Positions 26,619-32,500 of a stretch of 32,500 bases of DNA are shown one piece after another (position 1 is the first letter of the stretch; each line of letters begins with the position of its first letter). This DNA is from Methanobacterium petrolearium (GTDB lineage: Archaea > Methanobacteriota > Methanobacteria > Methanobacteriales > Methanobacteriaceae): assembly GCF_017873625.1 (NCBI RefSeq), contig NZ_JAGGKL010000012.1, positions 1 to 32,500 of the forward strand. Reading direction: 5' to 3'. The notes under the pieces were generated by a model. The model did not search any database. It saw only the letters and a list, made by a program, of their open reading frames with translations, and was not told the DNA's origin. Made by a program: the position numbers and the translations under genes.

Positions 26619-26662
26619 TTGATTTGACAATGTTTTGGTAATTGATTTGATAATGTTTCGGG
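26616..26662 (+). repeat. Two tandem 23-base repeats at the permease stop
   Basis: AATTGATTTGACAATG begins at 26617 and AATTGATTTGATAATG at 26640, a period of 23 bases with two transition differences. The first copy overlaps the permease stop codon. It sits between convergent genes. Confidence 0.5.
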
Positions 26663-26670
26663 TTTATTTT

Positions 26671-27180
26671 TTACCACTCTTCATAATGTACCAGTTCATC
26701 CAATTCTTTCCTACTTTTAGGTCCAAGTTCATCAGCAGGATATCCCAATGGTGTGAACAGTAATGGCTCCACATTTTCCGGTATTTTGAGAATCTCCTTG
26801 GCTGCTTCTGCATCGAAGGCTGCTATCCAGCAGGTTCCCAGTCCCAGATCAGCAGCTTGCATTATGAGGTGGTCCATGGCTATGGTGACATCCACATCCA
26901 CATAGTTACGACCATCCCGACGCGTCCATGACTCCGACTTCACACTGCAGGCACAAATAACCAGTGGTGCCTCCGAAAACCAGTCCCCATGATAAATACG
27001 TTTCATTTGGTCTTTTTTCCCCTGGGTTTTCACTACTATTAAACGGAAGGGCTGTTTATTGGCTGCTGTGGGTGCCAGGCGTGCTGCCTCCAGCACTGCC
27101 TCCAGTTTTTCATCCTCAACTGGTCGGGACTGGTAGTTGCGTACACTGTATCGTTCCTGAATTAAATCCTTAAATTCCAT
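26671..27180 (-). CDS. Nitroreductase-family FMN protein
   Basis: A 169-residue NAD(P)H-dependent FMN reductase. Motifs: the amino RYSVRNYQSRPV segment and APTAANKQPFRLIVV (FMN phosphate contacts), the central DVTIAMDHLIMQAADLGLGTCWI helix region (split in function between dimer contact and flavin binding) and LFTPLGYPAD near the end. Short members like this act on quinones, nitro compounds or unknown substrates. AGGAGG precedes the ATG. It is 97 bases downstream of an aldo/keto reductase gene on the same strand, so the two could be co-expressed. Confidence 0.9.
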   Translation of the reverse strand: MEFKDLIQERYSVRNYQSRPVEDEKLEAVLEAARLAPTAANKQPFRLIVVKTQGKKDQMKRIYHGDWFSEAPLVICACSVKSESWTRRDGRNYVDVDVTIAMDHLIMQAADLGLGTCWIAAFDAEAAKEILKIPENVEPLLFTPLGYPADELGPKSRKELDELVHYEEW

Positions 27181-27277
27181 CTTATAGCCTCCTAAATTGG
27201 TAAATATTCTACTTCATGAACATTTTATGATTATAATACCCGAATCATCATTTTGTAATTGAATGAGTATCCTATGG

Positions 27278-28432
27278 TCAATTCCCAAATTTACGTGCCA
27301 CTTGTTTTAATTTTTCCCTGATAGATATGTGCTGTGAACATAATTCTTCACATAATCCACATTCCAAACAGTTCCCTGCTCTTTCTGTGTCCTTCAGCAT
27401 GAAGTAGTACTGGTTTTTAACTTCTGTGTCATCCTCTAGCATTGCTGCCTGGTTCAGGTAACTTAAACTTTGGGGAATGTTAATCCCACTGGGGCAGGGC
27501 ATACAGTAACCACATCTACTGCAATCTACCACCATCCTGCCCTGGTATACTTCCTTCACCTCTTCCATCAATTTTCTTTCCTTGGAAGTTAATGAATTGG
27601 GCAGCCCATCTTCTGCAGTTAGTAAATTCTCCCTGAGCTGTTCCATAGTGGTCATTCCACTTAACACCGTGCTGATCTCAGGTATATCCCATAGGTAACG
27701 CAGAGCCCATTCAGCTGGTTTCCTCTGGATTGGAGAACTATCCCATATCTCCTTCACCTCGGGTGGGATGTGTTCAGCCAGAACACCTCCTTTAAGGGGT
27801 TCCATAACTGCCACTCCCATGCCCTGGTCTGTAGCATATTGGAGACCTTCCTTACCTGCCTGGATATTCTCATCCAGGTAGTTGTACTGTATCATGCACA
27901 TGTCCCACTGGTAGGAATCCACCACTTCCTTGAAAAAACCGATTTCATCGTGTGATGAGAATCCCACATATTTGATCCTTCCATCTGCCCGGGCCGAGTC
28001 CAAAAATTCGAAGATCCCCAGTATATCCAGATTAAACCAGTTTTTCTCCTTTACAGAGTGTAGAAGGTAGAAATCTATTTGATCGGTTTTTAAGCGTTTT
28101 AACTGTTCATCCAGGTATCTGTCCATGTCTCCCTCATCTTCCAGGAGCCAGGTGGGTAGTTTAGTGGATAAATAAACTTCATCACACCTATCGTTTTCTG
28201 TGAAATATTCTCCCAAGAATAGTTCACTGGCCCCTCCCTCAGCATTGCTAAGACCATGGTAGGGGTAAGCTGTGTCCACATAGTTTATTCCCTGATCCAA
28301 AGCATAATCCAGTAACTGTGTTGCTTTTTCAGTATCGATCCGGTCATAACTGCCTAAAGTTGGCAATCGCATGCATCCCATACCCAGTATGGATATTTTT
28401 TCCTGGATAGAACCCATATCACGGTAAAGCAT
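27278..28432 (-). CDS. Aldo/keto reductase fused to a two-[4Fe-4S] ferredoxin-like domain
   Basis: A 384-residue oxidoreductase. The aldo/keto reductase barrel (about 1-285) carries the tetrad Asp53, Tyr56 (DTAYPYH), Lys91 (STKLP) and His125 (LLHSV). At the carboxy end are two cysteine clusters, C304, C307, C310 and C313 (CSRCGYCMPC), and C355, C358, C361 and C365 (CLECGLCEELC), each fit to hold a [4Fe-4S] cluster. Such fusions are common in anaerobes and may link a carbonyl substrate to ferredoxin instead of NADPH. Substrate unknown. It is near hisE (53-base gap) but unrelated in function. Confidence 0.93.
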   Translation of the reverse strand: MLYRDMGSIQEKISILGMGCMRLPTLGSYDRIDTEKATQLLDYALDQGINYVDTAYPYHGLSNAEGGASELFLGEYFTENDRCDEVYLSTKLPTWLLEDEGDMDRYLDEQLKRLKTDQIDFYLLHSVKEKNWFNLDILGIFEFLDSARADGRIKYVGFSSHDEIGFFKEVVDSYQWDMCMIQYNYLDENIQAGKEGLQYATDQGMGVAVMEPLKGGVLAEHIPPEVKEIWDSSPIQRKPAEWALRYLWDIPEISTVLSGMTTMEQLRENLLTAEDGLPNSLTSKERKLMEEVKEVYQGRMVVDCSRCGYCMPCPSGINIPQSLSYLNQAAMLEDDTEVKNQYYFMLKDTERAGNCLECGLCEELCSQHISIREKLKQVARKFGN

Positions 28433-28485
28433 TATAATAAAACCTCATTATCATATCCCCAGTAAAATAATAAAATGAAAAGTAG

Positions 28486-28773
28486 TTAACCCCTTCTTCT
28501 TCCAAACTCGTCATATAATTCGTCAAGTTCCACTCCTTTATACACAAGGAGCAGTAGGGTGTGGAATATGAGATCGACAGCTTCCGGTACCAGGTTTTCA
28601 TCATTTTTAGAGGCGATGATGAATTCTGCGGCTTCTTCACCCACCTTTTCCAGGATCTTATCCTCTGCCTGTTTATCGTCATCCTGCATGAGGTGGGATG
28701 TGTAGGAATCAATGGGTGAATTTCGTCTTTCTTCTAAAACCTGGTAAACTTCTCTGATGATTTGGTCACTCAT
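28486..28773 (-). CDS. hisE: Phosphoribosyl-ATP pyrophosphatase
   Basis: Second step of histidine biosynthesis, 95 residues, an all-alpha MazG-like fold. Hallmarks are NSPIDSYTSHLMQ, KILEKVGEEAAEFIIA with the metal-binding glutamates, and EAVDLIFHTLLLLV with the conserved aspartate. The ATG overlaps the TGA of the CBS-ParB-like gene (ATGA), so it is translationally coupled to it. No other his gene is near. Confidence 0.95.
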   Translation of the reverse strand: MSDQIIREVYQVLEERRNSPIDSYTSHLMQDDDKQAEDKILEKVGEEAAEFIIASKNDENLVPEAVDLIFHTLLLLVYKGVELDELYDEFGRRRG

Positions 28774-29576
28774 TTTTTAATCTCCTTATCCAGTTCCTTG
28801 TGCAGTGGACCTGTTATGGCTATAAGGGGGTGTTGTGCATCGTCGATGACCTCAATATCTTCAAATGAGAAAATACCCTCCTTATCAGCGGTTTTTTCCA
28901 TTCCCAACTTGATATCCTGATCCAGAGTTATCACATATGAGTCAATTTCATCATAGCCTAATTTACGAGCAGCAACTGTCCGGTGATGACCATCCACTAA
29001 TACAAAACGGTTCCCAGTCTTTACCACTATGGTGGGTTCTGCCAATCCTCTCTCCAGTTCGTAGGTACGACCCTGGAGTTCGTCAGCATAGACCTTGTTC
29101 TGGGTGGGTCTGAGTTTATTAATAGGCACTTTCTCATGAACCAACCTGGTCCTAATGTTATAAAGCTGTTCTAATGTTTTTTTAAAGTAACGAACCTTCA
29201 TGGGAGTGGATCGTTCAATATGGGAGCGTACTATGTCTGTGTTAGTGATAATGCCCACCAGATTACCCTTTTCATCCATGACTGGTAATCGGGAGACTCC
29301 CATACGAAACATTACCCTGGAAGCATCATTAAGGGACATGGATTGGGCTGCCACCACCACATCAGTGGACATTATATCCTTAACCTCATGCACCCATGGT
29401 TTGAGCAGTAAATCAAAGGCAGTGATCATGCCTATAACTTCTCCATTGGTTTTAACTGGGAATCCATCGTGCCCAGTTTGTTTCATGAGCTGGATCACTT
29501 CTGCATTAGGGGTGTCTGGGGTGACAGTTATAACTTCCCGGGTCATGTAATCCTTAACCAGAGTGGATGTGGTCAT
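28770..29576 (-). CDS. CBS-pair protein fused to a ParB/Srx-like domain
   Basis: A 268-residue soluble protein. Two CBS motifs (about 5-60 and 65-120), with DYMTREVITV and DIMSTDVVV entries and GMITAFD and GIITNTD ends, form a Bateman module that usually senses adenine nucleotides or SAM. After a linker comes a ParB/sulfiredoxin-type domain (about 147-220) with VPINKLRPTQ and VDGHHRTVAARKLG. That fold includes nucleases, partition CTPases and the archaeal free-serine kinase SerK, so DNA partitioning should not be assumed. It is coupled on both sides: it shares one base with the MJ1316-domain gene upstream and four with hisE downstream. Confidence 0.9.
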   Translation of the reverse strand: MTTSTLVKDYMTREVITVTPDTPNAEVIQLMKQTGHDGFPVKTNGEVIGMITAFDLLLKPWVHEVKDIMSTDVVVAAQSMSLNDASRVMFRMGVSRLPVMDEKGNLVGIITNTDIVRSHIERSTPMKVRYFKKTLEQLYNIRTRLVHEKVPINKLRPTQNKVYADELQGRTYELERGLAEPTIVVKTGNRFVLVDGHHRTVAARKLGYDEIDSYVITLDQDIKLGMEKTADKEGIFSFEDIEVIDDAQHPLIAITGPLHKELDKEIKK

Positions 29577-29824
29577 CAGGAACCTCCTTTTTTAATATTT
29601 TTTTTCCAAATTAACATGTTATCGCATTCTATTTTAATTATACGATGATAGGGAATCATTGATCCATCAATCATTACCATGAATCCTCTTTCTAAACCCT
29701 GAATATCTGTTGCTGGGATGGTTTTAAGGTTTCCTTTAGGCCCTCGGTGTGAATAAGTGACTTGACATTTACTGATATCCTTCTCAGGGTGCCATGTTAA
29801 CAAGTCCAGGATTCTCTTGGCCAT
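29576..29824 (-). CDS. MJ1316/DUF504 RNA-end recognition domain protein
   Basis: An 82-residue protein consisting of essentially one MJ1316 domain: RILDLLTWHPEKD, VTYSHRGPKGNLKTIPATDI and the signature IPYHRIIKIE. This family is proposed to recognise RNA ends, such as cyclic phosphates, in RNA repair. Experimental evidence is thin. The basic tail is short. It lies 57 bases after gatB and overlaps the CBS-ParB gene by one base, so the two are surely co-translated. Confidence 0.85.
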   Translation of the reverse strand: MAKRILDLLTWHPEKDISKCQVTYSHRGPKGNLKTIPATDIQGLERGFMVMIDGSMIPYHRIIKIECDNMLIWKKNIKKGGS

Positions 29825-29881
29825 AGGGTTCCCAAACCCCCATTAGCTTAATTTGATTTAAAATTTTTGTAGTTTATTTGT

Positions 29882-31243
29882 TTATTTTTGTGCCTTAAGT
29901 TCTTCCTGAACCATCTGATTGGTCCGGGTAGGGTCGGCTTTTCCACGGGTTATGCGCATCACTTGACCCACCAGAAAGTTTAAGGCCTTGGATTTACCTT
30001 CAAAATAATCAGAAACAGCAGCAGGGTTCTCCTGGATTGCTTGTTTCACTGCCACAAGTACGGTGTCATCTTCCACCACACCTACCAATCCCATTTCCTC
30101 AGCAATGAGACCTGGCATTTTAGAGTTGTTGGGTAGCTGTTCAATGATCCTCTGCCCTGCCTTGGTGGTTATCTTCTTATCCTGCAGCATCTTCAAGAGT
30201 TCCACCAGTTGAACTGTGGTTATTTCACTATCTTTATAGGTGAGTTTGTTATAGGAAAGTACTCTTTTGAGTTCATCCCGCATCCAAAGTGCAGCAAATT
30301 CAGGATCAACCTCTTTAGCAACTTCTTCAAAGGCATCGGCCAGTTCCAGTTCAGAGGTGATGACTTGAGCATGGTCTTTTTTGATGCCGTACTCTGTTGT
30401 GAACCGTTCTGTTTTAATATGGGCGGGTTCCGGCATTTTTTCACGGATAAACTCTACTTTTTCTTTTTCAGCGATCATTGGCGGTAAATCCGGGTCAGGT
30501 ATGTACCTGTAGTCCTCTGCTTCCTCTTTAAGTCTCATAGGTACAGTTATCATCTGAGATTCGAGGAATGCGCGGGTTTCCTGTTTTATTTCAATACCTC
30601 TCTTCAGGAGGTTCTTTTGACGCACCAGTTCGAACTGTAATGCCTTGTAAGCCCCTTTAATAGAGTTCACATTCTTGATCTCAGCCCGTTTACCTCCTTC
30701 CAGGGAGATGTTCACATCGGCCCGCATGGTACCCTCACCACGGGCACTTCCACTGTATTCTAACACCCTGATAAGCTCACGTAAGAACCGACGGGCTTCC
30801 TCTGGTGAAGTCATGTCTGGTTCAGTTACGATCTCGATTAATGGTATTCCTGACCTATTAAAGTCAACTATGCCCATGTCTGGCTTGTATTGACCAGGAT
30901 CTTCTTCCAGGTGCACCTCTCTGATACGAACACCATTTAAGTCCCCCTCGTATCCTATGGGGATTGAAGTTCTTTGATATCCTGAAGATAGATCTGGATA
31001 GTCGTAGTGTTTCCTCATGAAGTAGGTTACCTCTGGGCTGATCTTACATCCTAACATTAGGGCGATCATAACTGCCCCGTCCAGGGCTGCCTGGTTTGGG
31101 GGGTATGGTTTGGCTCCTGGCTGGTTTAAACAGACGTAACATATGTTGGTGTTGGGAGCTGCCTCCTGATAGTTAGTGTGACATGTGCAAAACAGTTTTG
31201 ATTCTGTTTCTAGTTGAACGTGGATTTCTAATCCGCATTTCAT
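29882..31243 (-). CDS. gatB: Asp-tRNA(Asn)/Glu-tRNA(Gln) amidotransferase subunit B
   Basis: Kinase/amidotransferase subunit of GatCAB, 453 residues. Amino hallmarks are MKCGLEIHVQL, the zinc-site cysteines C19, C21, C35 and C38, and YCDYPDL-type DYPDLSSGYQ. The catalytic core includes EEDPGQ, VDFNRSGIPLIEIVTEPD and GEGTMRADVNIS, and the carboxy YqeY-like tail (about 300-453) binds tRNA. GatA and GatC are elsewhere; in methanogens the enzyme mainly makes Asn-tRNA, with GatDE for Gln. The annotated ATG at 31243 is 12 bases from AGGAGGA (31262-31256); an in-frame ATT at 31249 would be at a better distance. The gene follows the radical SAM gene by 38 bases. Confidence 0.95.
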   Translation of the reverse strand: MKCGLEIHVQLETESKLFCTCHTNYQEAAPNTNICYVCLNQPGAKPYPPNQAALDGAVMIALMLGCKISPEVTYFMRKHYDYPDLSSGYQRTSIPIGYEGDLNGVRIREVHLEEDPGQYKPDMGIVDFNRSGIPLIEIVTEPDMTSPEEARRFLRELIRVLEYSGSARGEGTMRADVNISLEGGKRAEIKNVNSIKGAYKALQFELVRQKNLLKRGIEIKQETRAFLESQMITVPMRLKEEAEDYRYIPDPDLPPMIAEKEKVEFIREKMPEPAHIKTERFTTEYGIKKDHAQVITSELELADAFEEVAKEVDPEFAALWMRDELKRVLSYNKLTYKDSEITTVQLVELLKMLQDKKITTKAGQRIIEQLPNNSKMPGLIAEEMGLVGVVEDDTVLVAVKQAIQENPAAVSDYFEGKSKALNFLVGQVMRITRGKADPTRTNQMVQEELKAQK

Positions 31244-31281
31244 TTTAATGATTATTCCTCCTAAAATAACGAGTGAAAAAT

Positions 31282-32289
31282 TTAAACCTTATACTCTGTT
31301 TTATTATTAAGACAACTTGAGATATATCTTTTTAGGAATGGTTCCAGTCCACTTTTAGGACTTTCACCCTCCAGACAATCAAGATCTGTAAAGGTCCCCA
31401 CAAGTTTCCTACCAGCCCATTGAACCTCTTCTTCTACTCTTCTGCCCTGCCTGGTTCCGAACATCTTGAATAATGGGAATTTGGTGATTCCATTAGCCCC
31501 GGCCAGGATTAATGGTCCAATATTGGCCAGGTTATCCACCCAGGTTCCAGTGATAATCTCTAACTTGGGAAACTGTATCCTGGTGGCTGCTACTGTGCCT
31601 GCATAATAGAGAGATGCTGGTTGGGGGGTATGTGCATAGGGTGTGTCTGGGTGAGGGTTGAGGGAGTAAAATATGACCCGATCTATTTCCAGATCTTCAA
31701 TCATCTGAAAAAGATACTGAAGGTCTTCCGGTGTTTCTCCCAATCCTATGATAATGGTTATGGCTTTTTTAAATCCCAGATTCCCTGCTTCAGTGAGCAT
31801 GCCGGTTATGTCTTCTAAGGGTTTGCTGGGGCATATCCTACGGTGAAGTTGTGGGTTGGCCACCTCCACTGCTCCGGTCACACCGATGACTTCTTCCCCA
31901 TAGGCCTCCAGTTCACTGGTTATTCCCACATTGAGCCATACAGAGTTATCAGTTATCTGGTAGATGTCCTGGGCTATTTTTTTTATCTCAGAGGTGGTGA
32001 ATGCACCGTATCCTCCCGATAAAAATTCTATGTTCCATCCCATACGGCGGACCATTTCTGCCTCGGCCAGGATGGATTCCACCCTGCGACGGGCTTTTTT
32101 AGGATCCCTGATGAGGGGCTTCTGGGAGGACATGTAACAGAAGCTGCAATCTCCCTTATCACACCACCATGACAGGAATATGGCCCTTTCCAGGGTGATA
32201 TTATTGCCATGTTCTTTGAGGGTGGTCTGGTTGGCTTCCTTGAGAAGATCCAGGATTTCTTTGTTTTTTATTTTTTGGATGAGATTCAT
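31282..32289 (-). CDS. Radical SAM protein with CX4CX2C motif (BioB/HmdB-like)
   Basis: A 335-residue radical SAM barrel. The cluster cysteines are C43, C48 and C51 in WWCDKGDCSFCY, a CX4CX2C spacing instead of CX3CX2C; I checked the codons and no frameshift explains it. The amino helix EILDLLKEANQTTLKEHGN before the motif, and the order of strands (EFLSGGYGAF, WLNVGITSELEAYG, KKAITIIIGLGETPED, VIFYSLNPHPDTP), resemble biotin-synthase-like enzymes and their methanogen relatives such as HmdB, which has CX5CX2C. ITGTWVDNLANIGPLILAGANGITKF resembles the carboxy BATS-type region. The substrate is unknown. AGGA lies nine bases before the ATG. It heads the - strand cluster with gatB. Confidence 0.9.
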   Translation of the reverse strand: MNLIQKIKNKEILDLLKEANQTTLKEHGNNITLERAIFLSWWCDKGDCSFCYMSSQKPLIRDPKKARRRVESILAEAEMVRRMGWNIEFLSGGYGAFTTSEIKKIAQDIYQITDNSVWLNVGITSELEAYGEEVIGVTGAVEVANPQLHRRICPSKPLEDITGMLTEAGNLGFKKAITIIIGLGETPEDLQYLFQMIEDLEIDRVIFYSLNPHPDTPYAHTPQPASLYYAGTVAATRIQFPKLEIITGTWVDNLANIGPLILAGANGITKFPLFKMFGTRQGRRVEEEVQWAGRKLVGTFTDLDCLEGESPKSGLEPFLKRYISSCLNNKTEYKV

Positions 32290-32313
32290 GTCAGTAATTC
32301 CTGATAAAATTAC

Positions 32314-32329
32314 TTTAAATATAATTAAA
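32314..32329 (+). promoter_or_regulatory. Probable TATA region of the AbiTii-like gene
   Basis: TTTAAATATAATTAAA lies about 45 bases before the ATG at 32367, so transcription would start near 32347 with a leader of about 20 bases. The short intergenic space is shared with the divergent radical SAM gene. Confidence 0.4.
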
Positions 32330-32366
32330 TGTTATTTAATACTAAAAATTGACTAAGATGATTTAA

Positions 32367-32500
32367 ATGCCAATAAATGATAAAATATTGGAACTAATAC
32401 AAGAAGCTTTTGATGATCTTGAAAATCCAGAAGTTCCTTTAAGCAGCGTTATAAGAAAAACTATTCGCATTGCTAATTTAATTAATGATGAAGAAGCTAA
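32367..32500 (+). CDS. AbiTii-like protein, amino end only (cut by window end)
   Basis: Forty-four codons are visible from ATG 32367, with GATGAT a few bases before it as a moderate ribosome site. The segment LIQEAFDDLENPEVPLSSVI followed by RKTIRIANLINDEEA has the pattern of the AbiTii domain amino end: a helix, an acidic stretch, VPLS and a second helix with R.A..I.DEE. AbiTii occurs in abortive-infection and other phage-defence proteins. Because only the start is present, the fused effector, if any, is unseen. Confidence 0.6.
   Translation, partial: MPINDKILELIQEAFDDLENPEVPLSSVIRKTIRIANLINDEEA

Noticed and set aside
28419..28712. Reverse frame of 97 codons overlapping hisE.
   Set aside because: hisE is a clear family match in another frame of the same DNA, and this frame reads as low-likelihood protein.
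28770..29576. ParB-like domain taken as evidence for a plasmid or chromosome partition locus.
   Set aside because: No ParA, no parS-like repeats, and CBS fusion plus housekeeping neighbours point elsewhere.

Overview
The window looks like a chromosomal segment of a methanogenic archaeon of the order Methanobacteriales, most likely Methanobacterium. Coenzyme and RNA genes typical of methanogens occur together: GTP cyclohydrolase MptA and F420 enzyme CofG, coenzyme M genes comC/comD/comE, archaeal PurP, proteasome beta, the termination factor aCPSF1/FttA, a Taw2-like wyosine enzyme and GatB. Signals are archaeal: AT-rich TATA boxes, GGTGA or GGAGG ribosome sites, and many GTG or TTG starts. No tRNA, rRNA, CRISPR array or insertion sequence was seen.

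Layout. 1-4.8 kb (+): the tail of an unidentified gene, a histone-deacetylase-fold amidohydrolase, a DUF2100-type protein, mptA translationally coupled to a small conserved protein, then cofG behind a TATA box and a palindrome. 5.0-10.7 kb (-): three signalling proteins, namely receiver-PAS-PAS-kinase, a lone Rcp1-type receiver, and a 1004-residue receiver-PAS-coiled-coil-kinase whose phosphoacceptor histidine is replaced. 11.0-12.35 kb: divergent taw2-like and orphan nuoE-like genes. 12.6-22.5 kb: a core block purP, psmB, fttA, purM, comC, comD, comE on the + strand, interrupted by a FUSC-family membrane protein on the - strand.

22.5-24.8 kb is a visibly more AT-rich accessory stretch: a 26-codon micro-ORF with a good ribosome site and a hairpin behind it, a solitary HsdR-N-type nuclease-domain protein, and a voltage-sensor-type potassium channel. 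An ABC exporter pair follows (24.9-26.6 kb). 26.7-32.3 kb (-) holds a nitroreductase, an aldo/keto reductase fused to two 4Fe-4S motifs, hisE, a CBS-ParB-like fusion, an MJ1316-domain protein, gatB and a radical SAM protein with an unusual CX4CX2C cluster motif. At the right edge (+) a gene cut by the window starts like an AbiTii abortive-infection protein.

The most distinctive items are the kinase without an H-box histidine (with paired palindromes upstream), the CX4CX2C radical SAM enzyme, the AT-rich nuclease/channel island and the AbiTii-like gene. No single wholly new system is proven. All family assignments come from reading motifs by eye, without database searches.
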